64,000 nucleotides of DNA from PLOWO2-12-38-17 sp963709355 (GCA_963709355.1 CAVPVY010000005.1:1736001-1800000); one strand, 5' to 3'. Numbered from the stretch's first letter, positions 9,658 through 20,044 are shown. Made by a program: numbers and translations. The notes: generated by a model not told the origin, from the sequence alone.

Positions 9658-10455
9658 TTATGATTTTATTTGCAGCACATCTGCCATGGAATACATTCCT
9701 GGAGGTTTTCCAATTATAAACTTTGCCGCTCGAATTGCGCCGTGTACAAATGTATCTCTTGTGTGTGCCTTATGTGTAATTTCTATACGCTCACCCAATC
9801 CACCAAACACAATCGTATGTTCTCCTATAATGTCTCCACTCCTGACGGCATGTATTCCTATCTGGTTTGTGGGTTTTTCACCCGTGATACCCTGCCTGCC
9901 ATAGATTACGTCTTTGTCTATTCTTTTGTTAGTTGCTTCACATATCCTTTCTGCGAGCCTCAGAGCTGTACCACTGGGAGAGTCTTTTTTAAATCTGTGA
10001 TGAGTTTCTATTATTTCCACATCGAAGTCTTTACCCAACATTCTCGCGATTTTGGCTACAATATCAAACGTAACATTAACTCCGATACTCATATTTGGAG
10101 ACACCAAACAAGGCACTTTTTGAGAATATTGTTTAATTCTTTCAAGCTGCTGACTATTTAAACCTGTAGTCCCCGCCACTATAGCGGTATTCTTTTTTGC
10201 ACACAACTCAGCTATATTCAGAGTTGCTTCTGGCGCTGAAAAATCAATTAAAACATCTGCATGTGTATTCAAGGTGGCTGATATCTTAACATTTGTCTCA
10301 CCACATCCTGCATTTGAACCAACATCTTTACCCATGGATGGATGTCCCTGTCTTTCAATCGCCGCAACCAATTTCAGTTCAGGGTCTTCAAAAACAAGGG
10401 CAGAAATTCTGGCGCCCATCCTGCCGCATGCCCCGTTCACTGCAACTGTATACAT
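9658..10455 (-). CDS. dapB: 4-hydroxy-tetrahydrodipicolinate reductase
   Basis: Reduces 4-hydroxy-tetrahydrodipicolinate with NAD(P)H in the diaminopimelate/lysine pathway. At 265 residues it has the normal length. The nucleotide-binding GACGRMG is at residues 8-14 and the catalytic/substrate motif HHRFKKDSPSGTA lies mid-protein. Diaminopimelate is a peptidoglycan precursor, which is relevant because anammox planctomycetes do have peptidoglycan. It may be cotranscribed with clpB, which follows 80 bp downstream. Confidence 0.96.
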   Translation of the reverse strand: MYTVAVNGACGRMGARISALVFEDPELKLVAAIERQGHPSMGKDVGSNAGCGETNVKISATLNTHADVLIDFSAPEATLNIAELCAKKNTAIVAGTTGLNSQQLERIKQYSQKVPCLVSPNMSIGVNVTFDIVAKIARMLGKDFDVEIIETHHRFKKDSPSGTALRLAERICEATNKRIDKDVIYGRQGITGEKPTNQIGIHAVRSGDIIGEHTIVFGGLGERIEITHKAHTRDTFVHGAIRAAKFIIGKPPGMYSMADVLQIKS

Positions 10456-10803
10456 AAACCTTCTCCAATTAAAAAGTAAAATGCGTTAAACAATATGACA
10501 AAACACCACCAGGAAATGAAAACTTAAAATTTTGTTTTAATTATAACAAACACTCATCATACTGTACCACTTAATTTAATGCCAGGAAACCCATCTGCAC
10601 AATAAATTGAACTGGCACATTCAACATTGAATTGCGGCATCTGCATTGTAACTTCTTTATGCATTCATTGAGGTAAGCTCTTACGGGTTTGCGGTATGCT
10701 TCGCTATAGACTGTCCAAAGATAGATAAACAACAATAATTATTTGTCTAAAATGTTTAAATAATAATTTTAATTTTTTGACAAACAACGCTTCCAATAAC
10801 AAA
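10456..10803. other. Intergenic region, nothing recognised
   Basis: This 348-bp AT-rich spacer lies between dapB and the rhomboid gene, both leftward. I find no open frame, RNA gene or convincing terminator. The dapB promoter presumably lies at its left end. Confidence 0.4.
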
Positions 10804-11682
10804 TCAGTTCCTGTTTTTCTTATACTTCCTACTGGCATTCTTAAGGAAATTGCGTTCCCTCCAGCTTAAATTCCGAAGTCCTTCACGATTTACTTTATCG
10901 AGAAGCTCATCAACCTTTTCACGAAGCATTTTCTCTTTAACGATTTCCCTTTCATGATGCTGAATCTGCCGTTTCATTAGATATTCAAATATATAATAGG
11001 AATATCTGACAAACAAGAATCCATATATAATGCCTCCCAGATGAGCAAAGTGTGCAACATTATCTGAGTTTGAAATAATACAGTTAAATATTGTTATACC
11101 AGTAAAGATCATTGCAAGGTATTTTGCCTTTATAGGGAAAAAGTAGAAAATAACTGTGCTATTGGGGAAATACAAAGCGAAAGCAATTTCTATGGCAAAG
11201 ATAGCACCAGAAGCGCCTAACATAGGTGACCCTGGCGTGAATATACAACCACACACTCCGGCAAAAATCCCTGCAGTAAAATACAGTGTTAAAAAACGTC
11301 TTCTGCCAAGTACACGCTCAACCTCGCTCCCAAACATCCAGAGCACCAGCATATTAAAGATTAGATGCCACGCATTCGTTGTGCTGTGCAGGAACATGTA
11401 AGTAAAAAATTGCCACAACCATACCCGTCCCAATGCATCGGATGGATATAGCCAGAATAATTTTGTAAACTTATCAGAGGCAGGAAAATACCAGAGTTTT
11501 GTTAATGCACTGTCGCCCTGAACATCGTTCGTTGTTATTACCGATTGTGAAGAGAGTTGTGAACTTACAGTGGAAAATAATAATTGAAGCATAAACACGC
11601 TGACATTTATGATAATTAGAATCATTATTGTGCGCGTCCATTTGCTTCCTATGTTTATCCCAAAGGTAAGTTTGTTAGGCAT
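10804..11682 (-). CDS. Rhomboid-family intramembrane serine protease
   Basis: A 292-residue polytopic membrane protein with a rhomboid core: a Trp-Arg-containing loop after the first helix, WHLIFNMLVLWMFG, the catalytic serine in GASGAIFA, and the catalytic histidine in HFAHLGG. An extra N-terminal segment of about 75 residues holds the first helix and an extracytoplasmic loop. The C-terminal 65 residues are cytoplasmic, charged and helical. Rhomboids cut transmembrane segments of other proteins; the substrate here is unknown. Confidence 0.92.
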   Translation of the reverse strand: MPNKLTFGINIGSKWTRTIMILIIINVSVFMLQLLFSTVSSQLSSQSVITTNDVQGDSALTKLWYFPASDKFTKLFWLYPSDALGRVWLWQFFTYMFLHSTTNAWHLIFNMLVLWMFGSEVERVLGRRRFLTLYFTAGIFAGVCGCIFTPGSPMLGASGAIFAIEIAFALYFPNSTVIFYFFPIKAKYLAMIFTGITIFNCIISNSDNVAHFAHLGGIIYGFLFVRYSYYIFEYLMKRQIQHHEREIVKEKMLREKVDELLDKVNREGLRNLSWRERNFLKNASRKYKKNRN

Positions 11683-11798
11683 TTAAATAAACTTCCACCT
11701 TGAATTCCATCTCAATTTATTAATTTCACTATGAAGAAGAGTGCTTAAAATATACTAATTCATTTTCTTCAAAAGTCAAGAATGTTATAAGACTTACA

Positions 11799-13421
11799 TC
11801 AATGAAATACCTTCCTGAAAATGAACATCCCACCAACAAAAAGAATAATATTGGCGCCCCATATAGCAAGCGCAACCGGCATAAAAATATTCTCTGCAAG
11901 CACAATTCCTGTTACGACCAGCGGATAATAAAAGAAAAGGATTACCATAAAACTAGCGCCAAATCCAACCATCAAATGTCCGCTTCTTAACTTGATGCCA
12001 AGAGGTATGCCTATTATCATAAAAGTTATACAGGATAGCGCCTGTGACAATCTCTTATGTATAGAAATATTATTCTTTCTTATTAATGCATTTTTAGTTG
12101 CAATATCTAACTTATTCTCAAACACACCGCTTTGTTCCAACAAAATATCGCGCCTTACATTGACCTCGGATAGGGTCTGGGAAACTGACGCAATGTTCTT
12201 GACCTCATCAGTATGTATTTCCCTGGCGGTTGCAATTTTTTGTTCAATATTGTAAATCCTCTGTTTCTCTCTCTCAATTGTTTCTTTAATCTGCATAACT
12301 TTTCTGTCTGAATCTTCCATAGAACGGCCGGTTTTCATTTCCTTCTTTACCTGGATTAAATTCTCATTAGCAACAAGGACATAATTTCTAGCTATTTTGC
12401 CCTGATTTTCCAGCCCTATAATCATTGATTTCTGTCTTTCCATGTTCTGGTTAGACCGTTTCAGTTCGAGCAACAACTTCTGGCGTTTCCTTGACAAATC
12501 GTTTAATTCGCTCTGATGTTTTGAATATTCCTTCGCAAGACTGTCTTTGTCTTTAGTTAAATCTGTCGTTGGCTCTGTGTTTCTTCCTAATGCTTCATTA
12601 ATTTCATTATTATTTCTGCATAACTGAAATACGGTCAAATACTTTGTTGAAGACGCCCGTCTTTTTTCCTTCAGCGGAATTTCAAAGGTTGTTTCATTGA
12701 AGGTACCAAGACGTGGTATATCTATTATATTTTTATAATCGGGTTTAATAAATTCACCATTCCACAACGTCAAAAGGACTTTACTTTGCTCATTATCCAC
12801 CTTAATTGCGCCCTCCTCAGCCAGAATTACATCGGTTACATAATCGTCAGCGTATTGAATCACTGCTATGTCTTTATTAATATTATTCTCCATGTGTCCG
12901 ACATAAATTTGGTACGGGTTTAACTCTATTTTTTTCTGAAAATTTACAAGACGTCCGGCAAGAACATTATTTACCGCGCGTTCCTGCAACAGGATTATTT
13001 TAAAGCACGAGCGTGGCAATATTTCTGATGTCAGACCAAGAGTTATTAAACTAAAAAATACGCCGATTATTAGAATTGGTGTAATTATTTTATTTTTGTG
13101 AATACCGCTTGTTTGAATGGCAATGATTTCCCGATCAGCACTCATTCGGCCATAAGTCATTGTTGTGGCAGTAAGCAGTGCTGCAGGTATAGAGTAAGGA
13201 GTGGCTTGAATAAACAAATGGGGCACTATTGCCCTGAGGGCAATAATATCAAGCCCTTTGTGCAACAGTTGAATCGCAAACCCTAAAAATATTAAAAACT
13301 CAAAGCACGCAAAAGAAGGTAAAAATGTCCTGAACCATTCTCTCACGAGATAGCGTTGCAATATCTTGTAGTCAACTATATGAAGTATCTTTACTTTTAA
13401 TACATCAACGAAATGATTCAT
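11799..13421 (-). CDS. LptF/LptG (YjgP/YjgQ)-family permease with a long coiled-coil insert
   Basis: A 540-residue membrane protein. It has the LptF/G layout: three helices in the N-terminal third (after ILQRYLVREWFRTFLP), a periplasmic region, and three helices at the C-terminus (from LSQALSCITFMIIGIPLGI). LptF/G are the membrane subunits of the ABC transporter that extracts lipopolysaccharide from the inner membrane. Usual members have about 360-400 residues. The extra length is a heptad-rich coiled coil at about residues 290-430 within the periplasmic part. Only one such gene is in the window, with no partner or lptB. Confidence 0.85.
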   Translation of the reverse strand: MNHFVDVLKVKILHIVDYKILQRYLVREWFRTFLPSFACFEFLIFLGFAIQLLHKGLDIIALRAIVPHLFIQATPYSIPAALLTATTMTYGRMSADREIIAIQTSGIHKNKIITPILIIGVFFSLITLGLTSEILPRSCFKIILLQERAVNNVLAGRLVNFQKKIELNPYQIYVGHMENNINKDIAVIQYADDYVTDVILAEEGAIKVDNEQSKVLLTLWNGEFIKPDYKNIIDIPRLGTFNETTFEIPLKEKRRASSTKYLTVFQLCRNNNEINEALGRNTEPTTDLTKDKDSLAKEYSKHQSELNDLSRKRQKLLLELKRSNQNMERQKSMIIGLENQGKIARNYVLVANENLIQVKKEMKTGRSMEDSDRKVMQIKETIEREKQRIYNIEQKIATAREIHTDEVKNIASVSQTLSEVNVRRDILLEQSGVFENKLDIATKNALIRKNNISIHKRLSQALSCITFMIIGIPLGIKLRSGHLMVGFGASFMVILFFYYPLVVTGIVLAENIFMPVALAIWGANIILFVGGMFIFRKVFH

Positions 13422-13936
13422 TTAAATATTTTTGCCTTATGTAACGATAAATTTAATAATTATTATTGTAAAATCACCAAGTAAAAGACTAACAAAATTT
13501 AATTCACTAGCGAGGAATGTGGATGAATATTAACCGTGTATAATTATATTCATCATATCTTAATTCTGCCTTTATTTTCGTGAAATGCAAGGCAATTTAA
13601 TTTTATTTCTATTATTACAACAACAGTCTTTTACCACTATATTCTAATAACAAGAGTTGCTCATAAAGTTTTCCTGAAATAGACATACATGTGAAAAAAT
13701 ATAGCAAAAGATATAAATCATTTAATATTATAAATACAAAATAACTTCTCATTCCTGCGAAAGCAGGAATGACATTGTCATGATAGGATGTCAACTTATT
13801 TATAGCGTTGCTTCGGATAATTTACAGATGAATTTATTATATACATTGCTTATCAGACCATAAAACGTTAGTATTTAAACCTTTGTAAATTAACAGAGCC
13901 AGTATAAATTTTATAAACAGGAGAGGTATTTGTAGC
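13422..13936. other. Divergent intergenic region with one REP-like hairpin
   Basis: A 515-bp AT-rich spacer between the leftward LptF/G gene and rightward ychF. Apart from the hairpin at 13749-13772, I see no gene. AT-rich stretches upstream of both genes could be promoters, but none is clear enough to call. Confidence 0.5.
13749..13772. repeat. REP-like perfect hairpin
   Basis: TCATTCCTGC and GCAGGAATGA form a perfect 10-bp stem around a GAAA tetraloop. This is a very common dispersed palindrome in bacterial genomes and resembles the element at 53926-53996. It is not followed by a T run on either strand, so I do not call it a terminator. Confidence 0.7.
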
Positions 13937-15025
13937 ATGGGTTTAAACTGCGGTATTGTTGGATTGCCAAATGTGGGTAAATCTACTATTTTTAATGCCC
14001 TTACATCTGCAAATGCAGCTTCTGCTAATTATCCATTCTGTACAATTGATCCCAATAAAGGCGTTGTCTTAGTGCCTGACCATCGCCTCGATAAAATAGC
14101 CAAAATAATTCCAACAGAAAAAATTGTTCCTACTACAGTTGAATTCGTTGATATTGCAGGACTGGTAAAAGGCGCAAGCCAAGGCGAAGGACTTGGAAAT
14201 CAGTTCCTGGGACACATCAAGAATGTTAATGCCATTCTGCATGTTGTTCGTTGCTTCGAGAAAAGCGACGTAATCCACGTGGAAGGGAATATAAACCCTG
14301 TACGGGATATTGAAATCATTAATACAGAACTTAACCTTGCAGATATGGAAACAGTCGAAAAGAGACTGTCTAAAAATGAAAAATTGATAAAGACAGGGGA
14401 TAAATACATTATCGCCTCCGTTGAAACACTCAAGAAAGTAAGAGATGGCTTGAATAACAATAAACCTGTAAGACTAATATCCCTGACTGCTGAAGAAAAA
14501 AAGCACATTGAGGATTTACATCTGATGACAGTAAAGCCTGTATTATATGTAATAAATGTATTCGATTATGAGAGTGACAAGCAATATGTTGACATGGTTA
14601 CTGATTATGCAAGCAAGGAAAATTCCAAATGTGTGGTCATCTCCGGAGATATTGAATCAGAAATTGCAAAAATGGATCCATCCGAAAGATTGTCCTATTA
14701 CAAGGAAATGGGCATTGAGGAATCCGGCCTGGAAAGATTAATCAGTGGAACCTATAGCTTACTTGCCCTAATTACATACTTTACTGCGGGGCCAAAAGAA
14801 ATCAAGGCATGGACAATCAAACAAGGAACAAAGGCGCCACAGGCTGCAGGCGTCATACATTCGGATTTTGAACGCGGTTTTATCTGTGCAGAAACCTATC
14901 ACTATACAGACCTTATCAAACTTGGCTCAGAACAAAAGGTTAAAGAAAAAGGACTTTTAAGACTGGAGGGTAAGGAGTACGTAGTAAAGGATGGGGACAT
15001 CATGCATTTCAGGTTCTCGGTATAA
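13937..15025 (+). CDS. ychF: Ribosome-binding ATPase YchF
   Basis: A 362-residue Obg-family P-loop protein that uses ATP and binds ribosomes. It shows the G1 motif GLPNVGKST (residues 7-15), G3 DIAGLVKGAS, a coiled-coil insert (about 125-165) and a C-terminal TGS domain (ending KDGDIMHFRFSV). GGAGAGG lies about 11 bases upstream of the ATG. Length and order are typical of the family. Confidence 0.97.
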   Translation: MGLNCGIVGLPNVGKSTIFNALTSANAASANYPFCTIDPNKGVVLVPDHRLDKIAKIIPTEKIVPTTVEFVDIAGLVKGASQGEGLGNQFLGHIKNVNAILHVVRCFEKSDVIHVEGNINPVRDIEIINTELNLADMETVEKRLSKNEKLIKTGDKYIIASVETLKKVRDGLNNNKPVRLISLTAEEKKHIEDLHLMTVKPVLYVINVFDYESDKQYVDMVTDYASKENSKCVVISGDIESEIAKMDPSERLSYYKEMGIEESGLERLISGTYSLLALITYFTAGPKEIKAWTIKQGTKAPQAAGVIHSDFERGFICAETYHYTDLIKLGSEQKVKEKGLLRLEGKEYVVKDGDIMHFRFSV

Positions 15026-15248
15026 TCTAAGATTCTGTTAAATATAGTTAACAACAAAAGTAAGTTGTCGTCCCCCATATCAAGTACGTGGCAAACCCTG
15101 AGAAAAGCATCCTCGCAAATGTGTGAATACGATAACGCGTGATATAGCATTAAAATTACCTTGCATCCCTTAAAATTACAGATAAAATTGAAAATCAAGA
15201 AACATCTAAATATAAAATCCGCTCCTTTAGAGGTAAGAAATAATTAAC

Positions 15249-16355
15249 ATGGAAATCAAAGAACTACTGCAGGAAATGGTACGATTGGACGCATCCGACA
15301 TCTATATTACCGCAGACCTCCCGCCTGTCTACCGCAAAGATGGCATCAACATTCCCTCCGGTACTAAAAAGCTAACCGCAGAAGATACCTGTGCCCTTGC
15401 AGAAAAGATCATGAATGAAGAACAAAGAAGAGCCTTCTATGAAACATTTGAGATAAACTTTGCATTGTTTTATCCAGAACTGGGCAGATTCCGTGCAAAC
15501 ATCTTCTATCAAAAAAGGAATATAGGAATCGTCATCCGTCAGATAAAATTAAATATCAAAACCATTGACGACCTGGGTCTTCCACAAATCTTAAAAGACA
15601 TTGTCATGACAAAAAGTGGACTAGTGCTTGTATGCGGTGCAACAGGCTCTGGAAAATCAAGCACCCTTGCCGCAATGATTGATTACAGGAATACAAATAG
15701 CGCGGGGCACATAATAACAATAGAAGATCCTATAGAATTTGTACACCAACACAGGAAATCCATCATAACCCAGAGGGAGATGGGCATAGACACCATGACA
15801 TATAGCAAGGCGCTTAAAAATGCATTTCGCCAAGCACCTGATGTTATACTTATAGGTGAAATACGTGATACTGAAACAATGGAGTCTGCCATTACCTTTT
15901 CCGAAACAGGCCAACTCTGCCTTGGCACCATTCATGCGAACAATGCTAATCAAACTATAGAACGCATCGTAAATTTTTTCCCTATTGAACGACATGAACA
16001 GATATATCTACTGCTTTCGCTGAATCTGCGTGCCATTGTCTCTCAAAGACTGATACCGTCAACGGGTGGAAAACGTATTGCATCGTTTGAGATATTGCTT
16101 GATACACCTAGGGTCAAAGACCTCATACTGAAAAAACAGATTGGATTATTGAAGGAAACTATGTCAAGGGGGATACAAGAAGGTATGTTTACATTTGACC
16201 AGTCTTTGTTCAATCTTTACAAAGAAGGCAAGATTAGCTATGAAAATGCCATCGCCTATGCCGACAGCGCCAACGACCTGCGTTTGCGTGTAAAGACTGA
16301 AGGGCTTGAGGATTTGAAAGAAGGCAAAACAGCCAGTTTTAAGCTAAAACAATAA
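15249..16355 (+). CDS. Type IV pilus retraction ATPase, PilT/PilU family
   Basis: A 368-residue secretion ATPase that powers pilus depolymerisation. It carries Walker A GATGSGKSS, the Asp box (HIITIEDPIEF), Walker B (DVILIGEIRDTET) and the His box (LGTIHANN). The C-terminal part (SRGIQEGMFTFDQSLFNLY ... ISYENAIAYADSANDLRLRVK) is closer to PilU, the accessory retraction ATPase, than to PilT, which carries AIRNLIRE. No other pilus gene is nearby. Confidence 0.88.
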   Translation: MEIKELLQEMVRLDASDIYITADLPPVYRKDGINIPSGTKKLTAEDTCALAEKIMNEEQRRAFYETFEINFALFYPELGRFRANIFYQKRNIGIVIRQIKLNIKTIDDLGLPQILKDIVMTKSGLVLVCGATGSGKSSTLAAMIDYRNTNSAGHIITIEDPIEFVHQHRKSIITQREMGIDTMTYSKALKNAFRQAPDVILIGEIRDTETMESAITFSETGQLCLGTIHANNANQTIERIVNFFPIERHEQIYLLLSLNLRAIVSQRLIPSTGGKRIASFEILLDTPRVKDLILKKQIGLLKETMSRGIQEGMFTFDQSLFNLYKEGKISYENAIAYADSANDLRLRVKTEGLEDLKEGKTASFKLKQ

Positions 16356-16583
16356 AATAAGGGGAGGAAAAGTAGCATATCCTAAATATTAAGTAATTGT
16401 TTCTTCGAATTTATTATCGTATCGCTCAGTTTTTTATTCCGCTCGGCAATGCAAAGATTCTGCGGTTTTTTGCTAGAGAGAATCTCTCTGCTCGACAAAA
16501 GCCTTCTAATGGGCAATCCTTTAATCTTACTTTCTTAAAGATGTTCTTAAACAACACTAATAATTATTAAAACAAATAATAAC

Positions 16584-16603
16584 GAGTCACCCATTAGAAG
16601 CAG
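16584..16603 (-). repeat. 16-bp motif, inverted copy 1
   Basis: The sequence complementary to GCTTCTAATGGGTGAC lies at 16586-16601. A direct copy of the same 16 bases lies at 19854-19869, and a degenerate copy (GCCTTCTAATGGGCAA) at 16501-16516. The two exact copies face each other about 3.3 kb apart and bracket the vWA gene, J-domain gene and IS1182 relic. Confidence 0.6.
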
Positions 16604-16624
16604 TAATTTAATCAGCGAAGTTTC

Positions 16625-17296
16625 TCAAAAGTCTTGACCATAGTTTTTGCTACCCATTTTTTTAGGCAACATCTTCGCCATTGCAGCAATGCCCTGTTCA
16701 AGCTGATCTCTTAAGACCTTACGTGAAAGTTCTTTTCGAGTCGCAAGTTGTTCGAGAAACTCCTTATCAGCATCGTCAGTGCCAATAGTCATTATTTCAA
16801 TTCCTTGTGTTCTTACTTCATTCGCCGCTTCAAGAGTAGCTTTTTTATCGTCTGGCATTCCATCAGTCACAATACAAATCACTTTCTCACCAGCCTTATC
16901 TGAAAGTTTATCTCTTGCAATTTGAACAGCAGCAGCCATGTTAGTTGAACCATTGGCTGATAGTTTCTCAATGCTGGTATTGAAACTTGTAAGTTCATTA
17001 TGCGGTTCAAGTATGTGTTCAGCATACGATGAAAATTGAATAAGCCCTATAGCATATTCCTTCCTTTGGGCTTCTTCAGCAAAGCCGAATGCACCCTTTT
17101 TTGCCTGCTCTATTTTGTTACCTTCTGCCATGCTCCCTGAGCAATCTATGAGAAGATACACAATCTTACTAAACCTGCGTAGCGCTACTGGTTTTCCTGA
17201 AGCCGCTTCAAGTTTCTTAACCCAATTTTTTTGCTGAAATTTAGTAGGAGTAATATCGTTATTTGTTAAATCAATTATAGATTTCTCTTTATCCAT
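16625..17296 (-). CDS. von Willebrand factor A domain protein, TerY-like
   Basis: A 223-residue soluble protein made almost entirely of one vWA domain. The metal-ion-dependent adhesion site is visible as DCSGS (Asp51, Ser53, Ser55), with a conserved Thr in SANGSTNMAAA and the final Asp in IVTDGMPDD. Such stand-alone vWA proteins bind partners through a divalent metal; TerY of tellurite-type stress systems is the closest class I can name. It ends the pair begun by the J-domain gene 12 bp upstream, so the two are probably cotranscribed. Its function is not established. Confidence 0.85.
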   Translation of the reverse strand: MDKEKSIIDLTNNDITPTKFQQKNWVKKLEAASGKPVALRRFSKIVYLLIDCSGSMAEGNKIEQAKKGAFGFAEEAQRKEYAIGLIQFSSYAEHILEPHNELTSFNTSIEKLSANGSTNMAAAVQIARDKLSDKAGEKVICIVTDGMPDDKKATLEAANEVRTQGIEIMTIGTDDADKEFLEQLATRKELSRKVLRDQLEQGIAAMAKMLPKKMGSKNYGQDF

Positions 17297-17308
17297 TTAT
17301 GTTATTCC

Positions 17309-18511
17309 TTACAGGATCTTTCGAATTCCCTTCAAGAAATCATACGCCCAGTTAATCTCCTTAAACCGCTCTTCTGCCAATTTTTTTATGCCAAGAGTGG
17401 TTTGTTCTGCATTGTCAGGGTGGTAGCTAAGTACCAACTCTCTATATGCCTTCTTAATTTCTTTATCCGATGCGGCAGAAGAAATCTCCATAATACGGTA
17501 TGCTTTCTCTTCATCCGTCTCTTTCTTATAACTGTTTGTTTCTTCTTCCTGATATTTCATGGCTAATTCTCTCAATCGTTGAAGATCCCTCATGATTTCG
17601 TTTACTATGTCCTGGAAATCATCCCATTTTCTATTCGCTAAAAGGGCTTTTAAATTTTCGGAGGTTAAACCTTCATAATCGTATTCCATTTCCTTTATAA
17701 GGGGTATGCTCCCAGTCCAGTTTACTTCTATAGCTACTATTGTGTAAAGTTTCATTGCAGCACGGTAATGATTGTTTGCTTTTTCTAAATGTATTCTATC
17801 TTCTTCAGCTCTTTTGATATTTTCTATAATTAATTTGTTCATCTCAGAAGTATCTGATAGAAGTTCATTTTTATGAGTATCGACAAACCCTTGAATTTCC
17901 GTATTGAAATCTACCGGAAAAGAGATTTTCAACTGGTAAGCAATCGATTTTATAGAAGTCTCCAACGAATGTAACTCTTGGATTCTCTCAAGCTGTGTAT
18001 TTATCTGACTCACCAGGTAATTGCCCTGCTCCCATATTGCATTTTTGAGAGTTTCAACTGGTTTCGCCTTTACGATTGTTACTACAATAACAATTCCTGA
18101 TATAAAATATCCTATAGCTAGGTTAGCGCTTGATGTAAATCCCGTTAAATTATTGAAAGCGCCTTTTTTATAGATTATGCTTAATATTAACCAGATTGAT
18201 ATTATTCCAAAGATAATACTAATGAACGTAGCCAGTTTCGCTTTTGCATATGATTCAATTTTAGATTCTTCTAAATTCCAATATAATTCCTGTCCATCAA
18301 ACCGAACCATTAGTACCTTTGCCAAAGTCCCTTGGGAGTTCAAATGGTGTATTCTATGGGCACGAAACAGATATAAGACCAAAAGCATTACACTTATAGC
18401 TACAACACAGGCTGGCAGAGTTATTAGCGCTACGCGGAGCAACCCAAAAGCCAACAGCAAAAGAAGCAAAAAAATAGCAATTATTATTGTAAAACCGATT
18501 AATTCCTTCAT
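17309..18511 (-). CDS. Membrane protein with C-terminal J domain
   Basis: A 400-residue protein. Two helices at residues 5-50 and two at about 90-145 anchor it. A long helical, coiled-coil-rich cytoplasmic region follows (about 150-330). The last 68 residues are a J domain with helix II, the HPD tripeptide (about residues 364-366, SYHPDN) and helix III (RFKEINWAYDFL). J domains recruit and stimulate Hsp70 (DnaK), so this should bring DnaK to the membrane. It is paired with the vWA gene. The combination is not one I can assign to a named system. Confidence 0.85.
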   Translation of the reverse strand: MKELIGFTIIIAIFLLLLLLAFGLLRVALITLPACVVAISVMLLVLYLFRAHRIHHLNSQGTLAKVLMVRFDGQELYWNLEESKIESYAKAKLATFISIIFGIISIWLILSIIYKKGAFNNLTGFTSSANLAIGYFISGIVIVVTIVKAKPVETLKNAIWEQGNYLVSQINTQLERIQELHSLETSIKSIAYQLKISFPVDFNTEIQGFVDTHKNELLSDTSEMNKLIIENIKRAEEDRIHLEKANNHYRAAMKLYTIVAIEVNWTGSIPLIKEMEYDYEGLTSENLKALLANRKWDDFQDIVNEIMRDLQRLRELAMKYQEEETNSYKKETDEEKAYRIMEISSAASDKEIKKAYRELVLSYHPDNAEQTTLGIKKLAEERFKEINWAYDFLKGIRKIL

Positions 18512-18799
18512 ACCATTATACCCTTCGATCTTGACTTAACATTTACCCGATAGGCTTGGGCTACTTTTTCAGTAGGTCTTTCGATAAGACTTCTCTTCAT
18601 TATGCCACCTGTCTAGATAGTTCCATCCTTTTCCAACTTGGCACTTTCACTCTGTAGTTACAGCAACCTTATTAGATCATGCATCCAGTAACGTTCTTGA
18701 TGTAAAAAAGTATTTACAAAGTTAAATTTTGAAGAAGTGCAACGGAATCTTTACATAATGTTATCGCCTGTACTCATACAAACTTAATAACTTAAAAAG

Positions 18800-19588
18800 C
18801 TAATCCAGATCAACCCATTCTTCCGCTGTCTCTTTTACTGCTTCCCGAGTATTCGATTCTGTCTGCTCTACCATAGGGTTCAATTGGTTTCTGTCATTTG
18901 CATCTGTTACCGCTTCTGCTGCCATGATAAACCCCGCTTCGATTACCGCTGTCTGACAATTATAACCGGGTAGAATATCTTTACTACCTCCTATTTTCTT
19001 GTGGTTGGCGTCTTTGCCTGTGATATTTATCTTTTCCCTCTTTTCTTCCTTCATGATCTTTAACGCTTCTTCTATCTCTGATAACCATTTCTCAAATCCA
19101 GCCTTATCTTACGTCCGCTTCGCTGAGGCATTGCCTTTGAGCTTTGTCCCATCTGTGTATATCTTACCTACATGGCCATATCCTAATGTGCTAAATATTC
19201 TGACAATATCCATAAAATACTTTTCGATTTCTTTGAGATTATTCTTGCTGAAATCGCTGATCGCCCGATGACCAGGATTGTAACATTGCATTAAATAGAT
19301 ACACATATAACCACTTATATAACTTTTGGCTAATTTCCCACTGCTGCGAACCCCTTTAGCATATTCATAAAATAATAAACTTAACACTAACCTTGGATGA
19401 TACGTATGTTGTTTTAAAAAGAAATACTTGGTTTCTATGGGTTCTGTATCTAATGAAAATATGACCTCTTTTAATGACCTGCAAAGATGATCTATTGATA
19501 TTACCGTCCCTATGTAGTCTAAAAACAATTTTGGTATAAATCCTATCAGCGGATTCTGAAATTTATGAAACGGTTTAAATTTAGACAT
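18800..19588 (-). pseudogene. IS1182-family transposase relic
   Basis: The upstream piece (from 19588) carries the family N-terminal domain, including CYNPGHRAISDFSKNNL and GKIYTDGTKLKGNASAKRT. An in-frame TAA at 19109-19111 interrupts it. The frame then continues unchanged as DKAGFEKWLSEIEEAL and ILPGYNCQTAVIEAGFI to a stop at 18800. The catalytic C-terminal third is missing. So there are two lesions: one nonsense codon and a 3' truncation. No terminal inverted repeats could be identified. Confidence 0.8.
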
Positions 19589-19850
19589 ATGATTAATTCT
19601 TCCGGAATTGTGTCCACTTAAGGCAGTTAATGATTCGAAAATGTTCCCGCATTCACATTGTCTACTCGAGGCAAAATTCTAACTGTTTGGCGTGATTTTG
19701 CCTTGCAGCTCCAATTGGTGCTTCATTATATCACGTCGCTAGATAACCTCAACAAAATTATACCTCTTGCTATGAATAAATAAAGCAATCTTCTCGGACA
19801 GCATGGAAAGATGTGATCCTTTAACCTTCATGCACATCCGTAATTAATTG

Positions 19851-19870
19851 GATGCTTCTAATGGGTGACC
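19851..19870 (+). repeat. 16-bp motif, copy 2
   Basis: GCTTCTAATGGGTGAC at 19854-19869 is the exact reverse complement of 16586-16601. Together they could be the ends of an element, or just two copies of a dispersed motif. The sequence just outside is not duplicated in any way I can see. Confidence 0.6.
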
Positions 19871-20044
19871 GAAGACTGGTAACTAAAATCCAGGGCTTCT
19901 TACGATAACTAAAATAGACGGATTGAAATTATATTTATAGATTATGTTTCTTGTATTGAGAAATTATCTTTTGGAAATACTGTTTTTTCATTTGACCATA
20001 ATCTCAATAGGTGTCCCCCCCCATAGTAGTACGCATTTTACCGC

